Assembly: GCF_900108295.1 (NCBI RefSeq)
Contig: NZ_FNWK01000003.1
Location: forward strand, 186,001-250,000
DNA: 64,000 nucleotides
Reading direction: 5' to 3'
From: Sphingopyxis sp. YR583
Lineage (GTDB): Bacteria; Pseudomonadota; Alphaproteobacteria; Sphingomonadales; Sphingomonadaceae
Below, piece by piece: positions 39,568-47,944 of this stretch. The notes under the pieces are model-generated. The model saw nothing but the letters and a program-made list of their open reading frames with translations, was not told the DNA's origin and searched no databases. Position 1 is the stretch's first letter. The number at the start of each line of letters is the position of its first letter. The translations under genes and the position numbers were made by a program.

Positions 39568-41720
39568 GCGCCGGACGCCCATTGTCGGGGCTTCGCGTCG
39601 TCGATCTGGTCGATGGACCGCTCGCACCGATTACGCGCTATCTTGCCGAGTTGGGAGCGCGCGTCGACCGGTTCGTTCCCGCAACGGGCGCCACCGCGGA
39701 CATAGCGGCTAACGCCGGCAAAGCGCTCCATGCCGGGCCCGTCGATGATGCCAAGCTGAGCGACGCGCATATCATCGTAGCGCCGCCATCGGCAAACATC
39801 GACTATCATGCGCTGGCGGCAGAGAATCCAGCGCTCGTGCTAATGCTTGTCAGCCCGTTCGGCATCGGCAACAGCTTCAGCGACTGGCAGGCAAGCGACG
39901 CCGTGCTGCACGCGCTATCGGGAAGCTTATCGCGATCTGGAATCCGCGGCCGCGCCCCGCTGCTTCCGCCCGGCGAACTGGCCTGGCAATGCGCTGCCGC
40001 GCAAGGCGCCTATGTCGTGCTTGCCGCATGGTACAAGGCGCTCCGTTCCGGGCGCGGCGACCTTATCGACTTTTCGGCGCTCGATCCGGGCTATGGCATC
40101 AATGGCAGCGCGACGATGGGGCGTCCGGTCCACCTGCTTTCGCGCGACCGGCCGGCCAAGGGCACACAATATCCGATCTTTCGCTGCGCAGACGGACAGG
40201 TTCGCATTTGCATCCTCGCATCACGTCAGTGGCAGGGCATGTTCCGCTGGATGGGAGAGCCCGAAGCTTTCGCCGGACCCGAATTCACGAAAATCAGCAC
40301 GCGCCAGCAATCGGCCGAACTGCAGGACGCGCTGGCGGACTTCTTCCGCTCGCGCACGCGCGCCGATCTCGAAGGCGAAGGTCAGGCGCACGGCGTTCCG
40401 ATCGCGTCGCTGCTGAGCTTCGACGAATTCGCAGCGAGCGAGCAGGTCGCGGCGCGTCAGGCGCTGACCGAATTGCCCCTCGCCGACGGCACCACCACGA
40501 CAGTCGCGAACGGCGTGCTGACAATCGATGGCATGCGCATGGGCCCTGTGGGCGGAGCGACGGACGCGGACGTCCCGCGTCCGGGCGACGCCGCAATCGC
40601 CCTTCCCTTCGAAGGCCTCAAGGTTCTCGACCTTGGCGTCATTGTCGTCGGCGCCGAGGCGGGGCGGATGTTCGCCGATGGCGGCGCGGACGTCGTGAAA
40701 GTCGAAAGCGCGGCTTTCCCCGACGGATCGCGGCAATCCTATCTGCCCTATGGTCTGTCGGCCAGCTTTGCGGCCGGCCACCGCAGCAAGCGCAGCCTTG
40801 GGCTCGACCTGCGGCACGAGGGCGGACACGCGCTGTTCCTCGATCTGGTGCGCAAGGCCGACGTGCTGTTGTCGAACTTCAAGCCCGGCACGCTCGATGC
40901 GCTCGGCCTCGACGGGGCAACGCTGGCTGCCATCAATCCACGCCTCGTGATGGCCGACAGTTCAGCCTTCGGCCCGACCGGCCCGTGGGCGAAGCGGCTC
41001 GGCTATGGCCCCCTCGTGCGGGCGGCCACCGGACTGACGCGGATGTGGCGTTACGCGGACGATCCCGAGAGCTTCAGCGATGCGGTAACGGTCTATCCCG
41101 ACCATGTCGCGGGACGCATCAGCGCGCTCGGTGCGCTGGCGCTGCTCGTCCGCCGCGAACGGACGGGGCGCGGCGGCAGCGCCAGCGTCTCGCAGGCCGA
41201 GGTAATGCTCGCGCAATTTGCGGCATGCCTTACGCCGGAAAAGAGCAGCGCACCGGTCACCGCAATCGTTCCCGCTGCAGGCGACGACGAATGGTGCGTC
41301 GTGACGGTCGCGCATGAACATGATCTGGCGTCGACCGCCGACCGGGTCGCCTGCCTCGACGCGATGAGTGCGGCGAGAGCCCTCCAAGCCGAAGGATTGG
41401 CCGCCGCGCCCGTACTGCGCGTCGCCGATCTGCCCGATTTCGCCTATTACCGCGAGCGCGGCAGCTTCCGGGTCGATCGTCATCCTTACTTGCCCGACCC
41501 GGTGACTTCGGAAAGCGACGCCGCGCTTTTCCTGCGCAAGCCCCCTGCCCCCGTGCAACCAGCACCGCTCGCCGGAGAGCAGAGTGTCGAGGTCGTACAG
41601 GATTGGCTGGGCCTCGACAGAGCGGAAGTTGAGCAATTGGTAGGAGTGGACGTTTTGCAACCGACCCGGGACACGGTGTTCGAAACGATCCGCAAGCACA
41701 GCGAGAAGTTGACGCGATAG
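39564..41720 (+). CDS. Fused two-domain class III CoA-transferase (CaiB/BaiF)
   Basis: The 718-residue protein holds two CaiB/BaiF modules in one chain, against about 400 residues for the usual single form. Domain one (1-340) starts LSGLRVVDLVDGPLAPITRY. Domain two (from about 350) starts FEGLKVLDLGVIVVGAEAGR with RSKRSLGLDLRHEGG and LSNFKPGTLDALGLD. Domain two has YPDHVAGRISA, where the Asp matches the catalytic residue of the family. In domain one the matching region reads LPPGELAWQCAAAQGAY with no Asp, so it may be structural. It moves CoA between acids, for example to salvage CoA or activate the substrate without ATP. Last gene of the island. Confidence 0.9.
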   Translation: MSAGRPLSGLRVVDLVDGPLAPITRYLAELGARVDRFVPATGATADIAANAGKALHAGPVDDAKLSDAHIIVAPPSANIDYHALAAENPALVLMLVSPFGIGNSFSDWQASDAVLHALSGSLSRSGIRGRAPLLPPGELAWQCAAAQGAYVVLAAWYKALRSGRGDLIDFSALDPGYGINGSATMGRPVHLLSRDRPAKGTQYPIFRCADGQVRICILASRQWQGMFRWMGEPEAFAGPEFTKISTRQQSAELQDALADFFRSRTRADLEGEGQAHGVPIASLLSFDEFAASEQVAARQALTELPLADGTTTTVANGVLTIDGMRMGPVGGATDADVPRPGDAAIALPFEGLKVLDLGVIVVGAEAGRMFADGGADVVKVESAAFPDGSRQSYLPYGLSASFAAGHRSKRSLGLDLRHEGGHALFLDLVRKADVLLSNFKPGTLDALGLDGATLAAINPRLVMADSSAFGPTGPWAKRLGYGPLVRAATGLTRMWRYADDPESFSDAVTVYPDHVAGRISALGALALLVRRERTGRGGSASVSQAEVMLAQFAACLTPEKSSAPVTAIVPAAGDDEWCVVTVAHEHDLASTADRVACLDAMSAARALQAEGLAAAPVLRVADLPDFAYYRERGSFRVDRHPYLPDPVTSESDAALFLRKPPAPVQPAPLAGEQSVEVVQDWLGLDRAEVEQLVGVDVLQPTRDTVFETIRKHSEKLTR

Positions 41721-41860
41721 CGGACCGTAATGGCCGCTTGTGCGACGCCATTTATAGCGGTGATCCATCCGCCGGATCGCTGCGAAAGCGCTACACCCGA
41801 CCATTCTCCCCAACCTAGCGATCATTTCGAACGCTTCGGCCAGCGTGACGCCGATGCAAC

Positions 41861-41885
41861 GGAACAATCGCTGCGAACTGCGGTT
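41861..41885 (+). promoter_or_regulatory. EcfG-like (general stress) promoter
   Basis: GGAAC at 41861-41865 and GGTT at 41882-41885 are 16 bases apart, close to the alphaproteobacterial EcfG pattern GGAAC-N16/17-CGTT. It lies about 50 bases upstream of an entericidin-like gene, a typical member of that regulon. Confidence 0.55.
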
Positions 41886-41936
41886 GTCGAAATATCGAAA
41901 CTCAAGGGCGCTTCGCCCTGTGGTTGGAGAGAGAGA

Positions 41937-42071
41937 ATGAGAAAGTTTCTGACAATTTTCGCCATTAGTGGATCGTTATTGATCCTGCCCGCCTGCAACA
42001 CAGTCGAAGGCGCGGGAAAAGACGTTGAATCCGCTGCAGACTGCGCTGATGGAGTTAAGGGCAACTGCTAG
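41937..42071 (+). CDS. Entericidin A/B-like small lipoprotein
   Basis: The 44-residue product has a signal with lipobox (MRKFLTIFAISGSLLILPAC), then NTVEGAGKDVESA and a C-terminal Cys pair (ADCADGVKGNC). NTVEGAGKDV is the hallmark of entericidin family lipoproteins. It would be a small membrane-anchored lipoprotein of the envelope, commonly stress-induced. GGAGAGAGA precedes the ATG. The EcfG-like promoter upstream supports stress control. Confidence 0.85.
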   Translation: MRKFLTIFAISGSLLILPACNTVEGAGKDVESAADCADGVKGNC

Positions 42072-42369
42072 GCGGAGCGGATAAATTCGACCGGCATTTG
42101 CAGATCGCGGATGCCGGCCGGCCCTCCGGCGAACAGACTCTCAAAAGAAGCGGAGCATCGGAAAAAGGTCGTCGCAGAAACCTCCTCATAGGATCAATCG
42201 GCAGGCCATTTGGGGGTCGTTGGCCAATGAGCGAGATTCGTATCAGCCAGACGTTAAGACCATTTGGCCGCTGCGGCTTGGCCGCCGCTGCCCATTTTTC
42301 CTGAAATTCGAATGCCGTAGCAAAAGCGTCATCAACGCATGGAATAGGCCCGCCCCAGACGATGGTCGG
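42072..42369. other. Gene-free region upstream of the phytase-associated TBDR
   Basis: I find no credible gene here. I looked for cobalamin, TPP and similar riboswitch core motifs and saw none. The region leads into the terminator-like hairpin at 42370, so it may be a long leader or the site of a small RNA. Confidence 0.4.
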
Positions 42370-42404
42370 CGCCGCGAACGAGGGATCGCGGCGTTTTTCT
42401 TTTG
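42370..42404 (+). terminator. Intrinsic terminator in the TBDR leader (possible attenuator)
   Basis: CGCCGCGA (42370-42377) pairs perfectly with TCGCGGCG (42386-42393) over an 8-base loop. TTTTT, C and TTTT follow. It ends only about 12 bases before the TBDR start codon and lies in the same orientation, so it would cut off transcripts entering from upstream. Confidence 0.75.
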
Positions 42405-42415
42405 TGGGGGTATGA

Positions 42416-44770
42416 ATGTTCCAGAAATCCGTGTCGGCTTTCGCATTGGCGATTGCCTGTTTGAGCTACGCGTCGCATGCGAACGCGCAGGAGCTTTCGC
42501 CCGTCGATAATATCGATGGGGACAATGTCGATGTCGGGGAAATCGTCGTGATTGGCAGCGGCCAGACGCGTTCGGTCTCAACCCTGCTGCCGTCCAATCT
42601 GGACACGCTGCCCCCGGGAGCCAGCGCGCAAAAGGCGCTGAATTTCCTGCCGGGTGTGAGCGCGCAGTCGATCGACGCATTGGGCATCAATGAGAAATCG
42701 CTGTCGTTGCAGGTACGCGGCTTCAACACGACGCACCTCGGATACACGCTCGATGGCGTGCCGCTCGGCGATGGCGCGTATAATAATTACAACGGCCTCA
42801 GCATCAGCCGCGCGCTGATCTCGGAAAATCTAGGCCGCGCCGAACTCGCGACGGGGATCGCCGGTCTCGCCATTCCCTCGACGAGCAACCTCGGCGGCGC
42901 CGTAACCTATTTCTCCAGCGATCCGCGCAAGGACATGGGCATCCGTTTCAACGGAAGCGTCGGCAGCGAACGTGCAAAGCGTGCCTATCTGCGCTTCGAC
43001 ACCGGCGAACATGGCGGCTTTTCGGCCTATGTGTCGGGCCAGATCCACGAATATGACCTGTTCGTCGATCAGGCCGCCTACAACAAATCGACGGGCCGAC
43101 AGTTCAACGGCAAGCTGGTGTATGAATTCAGCGGCGGCAAGATCACAGCCTTTGCCGATATCTCGCGCACCAACCAGGCGAGCGACGCCTATATTTCGAA
43201 GGATATGCTGAACCGCCTCGGCTGGGATCAGGGCGGCTATGCACCGAATTGGCAGGCCTATCTCGACCGCGCCTATTGCGCCGTAACCGGTCCGACCGCG
43301 CCGACGAAATGCAAGGATTCGGTCGCCCCCGAAAAACGTTCGGACGTAACTTTCACCAACGGCCAGATCCTGCGCGACGACAATCTCTATTATCTGACGG
43401 GCGAATTCGACATCACGCAAGGCCTTGGCCTGCGCGTCCAGGGCTATCATCACAAGAACAAGGGCGCCGGAAACAACTGGATCATGGGCTGGTCGAAACA
43501 GGGCACGGCGGACACGTCCGACGATGTGCCCGTCCAGATCCGCGATACGCGCTATACGATCGATCGCACCGGCGCGCTGGCAAGCCTCAGCTGGGAAGCG
43601 GGTTTCAATCACCTGCAGGCAGGCATGTGGTTCGAAGACAATACCAGCAGCGCTGCGCGGTATATCTGGACCAACGTCAAAGGCCCCTTCAGCTTGGCGC
43701 AATATCTGAAAGGCCAGCCCGATACCGCACAGTGGGTGCAGGAAACGCATTGGAAGACCTGGCAATTTTATGTTCAGGACACGATGAAGCTGTTCGACGA
43801 CGCGCTGACGATCGATTTCGGGTTCAAAAGCACCTATTCAAAGTCCGACGCGCGCGCGATCCCCGGCATCGCGAAGGCGGCTCCGCCAGCGTCCAGCCAG
43901 TTTGCGAGCGGCGTTCTCGTCGCCAAGGATAATTTCCTGCCCGAGATCGGCGTCCATTGGGACGTCGCACCCGGCCACGAGCTTTATGCGAGCTACGCCG
44001 AGAATATGGCGATGTTTCAGGGCGGCTTCAAACTGGGACCGCAATCGGTGTCACAGGCCGTCTGGGATCTTCAGGGCAAATATCTGAAACCCGAAACCTC
44101 CAAAAGCTTCGAAGGCGGCTATCGTTATGTCAGCGGGCCGCTGCAGGTGTCGCTGGCGGCTTATAACACGCATTTCAATGACCGTTTGCTGCAGTACAAC
44201 CCTTGCCCGACGAACCAGCAGCAGAACCCCGGCTGCGGCAACAGCTTTCACAACGCGGGTGGTATCACCAGCCGCGGCGTCGAAATGGGCGTGTTGTGGA
44301 AGCCGGCGCCCTGGGTGAACTGGTACAATTCGGCGTCATACAATAAGTCGACCTATGACGAGAATCTCGACTGGTGCACCGGCGCGACCTGCGTCGTAAA
44401 GCAGACGAAGGGCAAACAGCAGGTGGATACGCCGAAGGAAATGCTCTCGAGCGTCCTGACGCTGACCGGAGGAAATCTGACGGCGTCGCTGATGGGCAAA
44501 TATACCGGTCGCCGCTATTACACCTACACCAACGACCAGAGCTTCAAGGGCTATACGACCTTCGACTTCGGCCTCGGCTATTCGTTCGGCGACATGGGTC
44601 CGGTCAAGGGCGCGAAGCTGTCGCTGAACGTCACGAACCTGACGAACAAGCGTTATGCTGCGAACTTCGACAGCAGCGTGTTCGCACCCGACGACGCACC
44701 GGGCAATCTTGTCGTGTTCCATGCCTCGGCGCCGCGTCAGGTCTTCGGATCGCTCAGCTTTGGCTTCTAA
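42416..44770 (+). CDS. TonB-dependent receptor linked to a phytase-like esterase
   Basis: The 784-residue receptor has a signal peptide (AFALAIACLSYASHANA), a TonB-box-like GEIVVIGSGQ, plug features (SLSLQVRGFNTTHLGYTLDGVPLGDG, SENLGRAELATGIAGLAIPS) and a barrel ending SAPRQVFGSLSFGF. It imports a bulky or scarce ligand. The next gene overlaps by 11 bases and encodes a phytase-like esterase, so organic phosphate compounds are candidate ligands, though siderophore-type receptors look similar. The ribosome site GGGGG is weak, and a terminator hairpin directly upstream suggests attenuation. Confidence 0.92.
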   Translation: MFQKSVSAFALAIACLSYASHANAQELSPVDNIDGDNVDVGEIVVIGSGQTRSVSTLLPSNLDTLPPGASAQKALNFLPGVSAQSIDALGINEKSLSLQVRGFNTTHLGYTLDGVPLGDGAYNNYNGLSISRALISENLGRAELATGIAGLAIPSTSNLGGAVTYFSSDPRKDMGIRFNGSVGSERAKRAYLRFDTGEHGGFSAYVSGQIHEYDLFVDQAAYNKSTGRQFNGKLVYEFSGGKITAFADISRTNQASDAYISKDMLNRLGWDQGGYAPNWQAYLDRAYCAVTGPTAPTKCKDSVAPEKRSDVTFTNGQILRDDNLYYLTGEFDITQGLGLRVQGYHHKNKGAGNNWIMGWSKQGTADTSDDVPVQIRDTRYTIDRTGALASLSWEAGFNHLQAGMWFEDNTSSAARYIWTNVKGPFSLAQYLKGQPDTAQWVQETHWKTWQFYVQDTMKLFDDALTIDFGFKSTYSKSDARAIPGIAKAAPPASSQFASGVLVAKDNFLPEIGVHWDVAPGHELYASYAENMAMFQGGFKLGPQSVSQAVWDLQGKYLKPETSKSFEGGYRYVSGPLQVSLAAYNTHFNDRLLQYNPCPTNQQQNPGCGNSFHNAGGITSRGVEMGVLWKPAPWVNWYNSASYNKSTYDENLDWCTGATCVVKQTKGKQQVDTPKEMLSSVLTLTGGNLTASLMGKYTGRRYYTYTNDQSFKGYTTFDFGLGYSFGDMGPVKGAKLSLNVTNLTNKRYAANFDSSVFAPDDAPGNLVVFHASAPRQVFGSLSFGF

Positions 44771-46226
44771 ACGGATACGCGCGATCGCGCTCATCCTGAT
44801 GGAGCTCCTCCCCGGCATCGCTGCCGGGGGGGAGCCGATCACGCGGCCTAATATCGAAACATCTGTTGATACGCGCAGCATTTCGCTGAACAGTCGAACC
44901 TATATCAATAAGGGGCTGGTCGGCACTGGCACGTTGCCAGCCGGCACTACCGATTTCCTTGGCGACACGCTGGGTTCCTTTTCTTCACTGAAGATCGCGC
45001 CCGGAAGCTGGAAGCGCGTCGGCGCGGGCTATGAAGCGATCCTCTGGACTTTGCCCGACCGGGGTCGCAACGATCCCGACGCAAACCTCTTTTTCGATTA
45101 CCCTGCGCGCCTGCATCGATTTCGCCTGCGCTTCACACCCGCCGACGGAAAGGTCGCCATCACGCCCTTTGGGGGACTGAAGCTTGCAGACTTTCGTGGT
45201 CGGCCTTTCACCGGCGCAGATCCGGGGGCCGGCACGATAAAGCAGCGCGGCATAAGTCTTCCCGCACCGGAGAGCGGTGTCGGTAACGGCAAGGTTTCGC
45301 TGGACGCGGAGTCACTGCAATTCACGCGCGACGGCAGTTTCTACATTGGCGACGAATATACCGCGAACGTCTATTATTTCGATCGGCGCGGCCACTTGCG
45401 CGGGATTATTCAGCCTCCCCCCGCTATCGCTCCGCGCCGCGACGGGCACCCGCATTTCGGTTCCCTGACATCGCCCGTAACAGGTCGCCGCAATAATCAG
45501 GGCGCCGAAGGCCTGTCACTGTCGCCCGATGGCCTCACGCTGTTCGTTATGATGCAAAGTGCGCTGATCCAGGACAGCGCAACCGGCAATGCCGCGGGCC
45601 GCATCAACACGCGCGTGCTGGCCTATGACGTCGGCCGCAACCCGACCCCCGCCCAGCCCAAGGCGCATCATGTCGTCCAACTGCCCGCCTATGCCGCCGA
45701 TGGCAAAGGCGACGCCGCTGACCGAACCGCAGCGCAAAGCGAGATCCTTGCACTCGACGATCACCGATTCCTGATGCTGTCCCGCGATGGTGCAGGCTTG
45801 GGCGCGGACAACAAGCACCCCGTGGTCTATAAGAGCATCCTGCTCGTCGACCTGAAGAACGCGACAAACCTTGCCGGGACGGAGTATGAAGTGGGCACCG
45901 TGTCGCTATTGCACGATCGAGCAGCCACCGCATTGCAACCGGGGATCATCCCCGCCGAATGGGCCGAACTGGTCAACATGCTGAATCCCTCACAGCTTGC
46001 CCACTTGGGTCTGGGCACAGATGCCCTGTCGGAAAAATGGGAAGCGATGGACATTGTGTCGGTGCTCGAACCCGATCACCCAGCCGATTACTTCCTGCTC
46101 GTCGGCAATGACAATGATTTCACCGCACGGCGCTGCACCATGTCGGGCCAGCCATGCGACGCCGACATCGATAATGACAACCGGCTGCTGGTCTATCGCG
46201 TTACTATCCCGGTGCTAACGAGGTAG
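44760..46226 (+). CDS. Esterase-like protein of the phytase-like family
   Basis: The 488-residue exported product has a signal peptide (MASKRIRAIALILMELLPGIAAG). Beta-propeller segments follow (SLDAESLQFTRDGSFYIGDEY, NNQGAEGLSLSPDGLTLFVMMQSAL, VLEPDHPADYFLLVGNDNDF), characteristic of the 'esterase-like activity of phytase' domain. Members hydrolyse phosphoesters such as phytate or are uncharacterised. The start is probably TTG at 44760, which gives a full signal peptide and overlaps the receptor gene. An ATG at 44799 would cut the signal. Presence of a partner TBDR supports work on an imported ligand in the periplasm. Confidence 0.8.
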   Translation: MASKRIRAIALILMELLPGIAAGGEPITRPNIETSVDTRSISLNSRTYINKGLVGTGTLPAGTTDFLGDTLGSFSSLKIAPGSWKRVGAGYEAILWTLPDRGRNDPDANLFFDYPARLHRFRLRFTPADGKVAITPFGGLKLADFRGRPFTGADPGAGTIKQRGISLPAPESGVGNGKVSLDAESLQFTRDGSFYIGDEYTANVYYFDRRGHLRGIIQPPPAIAPRRDGHPHFGSLTSPVTGRRNNQGAEGLSLSPDGLTLFVMMQSALIQDSATGNAAGRINTRVLAYDVGRNPTPAQPKAHHVVQLPAYAADGKGDAADRTAAQSEILALDDHRFLMLSRDGAGLGADNKHPVVYKSILLVDLKNATNLAGTEYEVGTVSLLHDRAATALQPGIIPAEWAELVNMLNPSQLAHLGLGTDALSEKWEAMDIVSVLEPDHPADYFLLVGNDNDFTARRCTMSGQPCDADIDNDNRLLVYRVTIPVLTR

Positions 46227-46524
46227 CCATCGCTTCCCAACTTCACAAAAGTATAACTTAAATTATTGATAAAAATCAATTTTCTGTATCAGAAAAATTC
46301 AATCCCCTCTTTTACCTTCCCTTGCGCTTCGAGTTTGGGCGGTCATTTGTCAGGTGAATTCATCTCCGACCTAGCCTCTGATCAGCGCATTTTCCAGGCA
46401 CAGCGCGCCTCCCGATATGTTCGCCGGCCCAGGGCGCTGCATGCACCCCTTGCCGCCTGCCAAGCGCGAGGGCATGCTGGCAGCAATGGCCGAAGAATAG
46501 GCCGGGTCAAAATATGGAGATGGG
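46227..46524. other. AT-rich gene-free region
   Basis: The first 90 bases are much more AT-rich than the rest of the window. ATTGAT (46265-46270) pairs with ATCAAT (46275-46280) followed by TTT, a weak terminator candidate for the phytase-like gene. No other feature is seen. Confidence 0.4.
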
Positions 46525-46878
46525 ATGTCGACGATTACTCCGCCCCGCGGCGATACCGCGGCACGTACGCGCCATGATACGCTGGAGCTTATAGGGCTTC
46601 GCGCACATGCCACGGCGGTCGGTTTGATTCAGCTGTGCGAAGAGCTGCTGAATGCGGGTGTTTTGAGTGTCGAAGGACTGGATCGCATCAAGGATGCCAT
46701 TTGCACCGAGCTGACCGTAGGAAAGCGTGAGCGCGTTTCGCGGCAATCCAACTTCGATGAAACCTTGAGAAGCCGAATCGACGCCGTCTTTCCGATGGCC
46801 CCGGGCAAACCGGCACGAGACAATCTGGGATCGCTCGACGATTTCGAAGACGCGTTGGGTCGCTACCACGGCGCGTAA
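46525..46878 (+). CDS. Small protein of unknown function
   Basis: The 117-residue cytoplasmic product (MSTITPPRGDTAARTRHDTL...FEDALGRYHGA) is mainly helical: LELIGLRAHATAVGLIQLCEELLNAGVLSVEGLDRIKDAICTEL. It follows GGAGATGGG. No domain is recognised. It is convergent with the LuxR-type gene, and the 59 bases between hold no clear terminator. Confidence 0.6.
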   Translation: MSTITPPRGDTAARTRHDTLELIGLRAHATAVGLIQLCEELLNAGVLSVEGLDRIKDAICTELTVGKRERVSRQSNFDETLRSRIDAVFPMAPGKPARDNLGSLDDFEDALGRYHGA

Positions 46879-46937
46879 GGACAACCGGCAGCCACACTTT
46901 TACGACCGCTGGCGGCCTATCCGTCCGCCAATTTCTG

Positions 46938-47198
46938 TTAGCAAAAGCTAACCTGCCGAGGCTGCGGGCGTGGCGCTATCGTCAGCAGGCCCATAACGGC
47001 GGCCTTGGTAATGAGATGGGCCCGGTTACGGGCGCTCAGCTTTAGCCGGACATTCTCGATGTGCCGCTCGACCGTCCGCGGGGCGATGTCGATTTCAAGG
47101 GCGATTTCCTTCGCCGACTGCCCGACCGAGACCAGCTCCAAAATCTGCTGTTCCCGGTCCGTCAGTTGCCGTTCCATCCAAAGAAGACCAGTTTCCAC
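46938..47198 (-). CDS. Small LuxR-type (GerE domain) DNA-binding protein
   Basis: The 86-residue product is little more than a GerE helix-turn-helix: LTDREQQILELVSVGQSAKE, IALEIDIAPRTVERHIENVR, LKLSARNRAHLITKA. The recognition helix is TVERHIENVRLKL. There is no receiver or ligand-binding domain, so control must come from expression level or a partner. The GTG at 47198 is chosen because AGGAG lies eight bases upstream; an ATG at 47177 is also possible. Targets are unknown. Confidence 0.85.
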   Translation of the reverse strand: METGLLWMERQLTDREQQILELVSVGQSAKEIALEIDIAPRTVERHIENVRLKLSARNRAHLITKAAVMGLLTIAPRPQPRQVSFC

Positions 47199-47460
47199 GT
47201 CGCATCTCCTGCACGCATTCCGCGCGGTTGAACAAGCGACCGATGGAGTTTCTTTGCGCGACTCACGCGCTCCCCTTTGGACAGGTTCGTATGTCGCGAT
47301 GCCGTGCCGGGCAATCGCGATCGCGACGAGTTGGTGTTGACGCGCGATGATCCAGCGCGAAATGGCGATTGTGAAAGCCGGACGCCGCCCGCCTGTCCAC
47401 GATTCGGCGCGAGGCTATCTTCCTTCCGATGCAAGCGCACGACGACCAATGGAGACTTTC

Positions 47461-47916
47461 ATGTCCAAGTCCCTCTTTCTCGACGATCTGCAAATCGGCC
47501 AGCAATGGCATGGTGGTCCGATCAAGATGACCGAGGCTGACATCATCCGGTTCGCACGCGAATATGATCCCCAACCAATGCACATCGATCCGGAGACGGC
47601 TGCGGACGGCCGTTTTGGTGGTATCATCGCCAGCGGCTGGCATGTTGCGTCGGTCGTGATGCGCGATTTCGTGGAAAACGCGCCCTTCGGCGACACGCCC
47701 CTGCTCGGGCTCAAGATCGACGATCTGCAGTGGCGCCTCGCGGTGCGCCCCGGCGACGTCCTGCACATTGTGCGCGAAGTGATCGACATCGCCCCGTCCC
47801 GGAGCAAGCCCGACCGCGGTGTGCTCACGATGCGGATGACCGTGACCAATCAGGACGACGTGGTGGTGATGTCGTTCGTCAATCTGATGCAAATGCCGGT
47901 TCGGCCTGGAGCCTGA
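47461..47916 (+). CDS. MaoC-like (hot-dog fold) dehydratase
   Basis: The 151-residue product has the MaoC hydratase-2 motif: FAREYDPQPMHIDPETAADGRFGGIIASGWHV, in which D-x-x-P-x-H and the following Gly form the active site. These enzymes hydrate enoyl-CoAs. It stands alone between the LuxR-type gene and the convergent kdgK. A link to the CoA pathway of the catabolic island, which lacks its own hydratase, is possible but distance and the absence of the TetR-type site argue against shared control. Confidence 0.85.
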   Translation: MSKSLFLDDLQIGQQWHGGPIKMTEADIIRFAREYDPQPMHIDPETAADGRFGGIIASGWHVASVVMRDFVENAPFGDTPLLGLKIDDLQWRLAVRPGDVLHIVREVIDIAPSRSKPDRGVLTMRMTVTNQDDVVVMSFVNLMQMPVRPGA

Positions 47917-47944
47917 CCTCCCAAGACGATCGCACGACCCGTCT

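Noticed and set aside
42072..42404. A cobalamin or TPP riboswitch upstream of the TBDR
   Set aside because: The core motifs of these riboswitches could not be found, although the terminator hairpin invites the idea.
46938..47198. A quorum-sensing LuxR/LuxI system
   Set aside because: The protein has only the GerE DNA-binding domain, without an autoinducer-binding domain, and no LuxI-like gene is visible.
47461..47916. The MaoC-like gene as the missing hydratase of the catabolic island
   Set aside because: It is 5.7 kb outside the last island gene and has no copy of the TetR-type 13-mer upstream, so membership is not supported.
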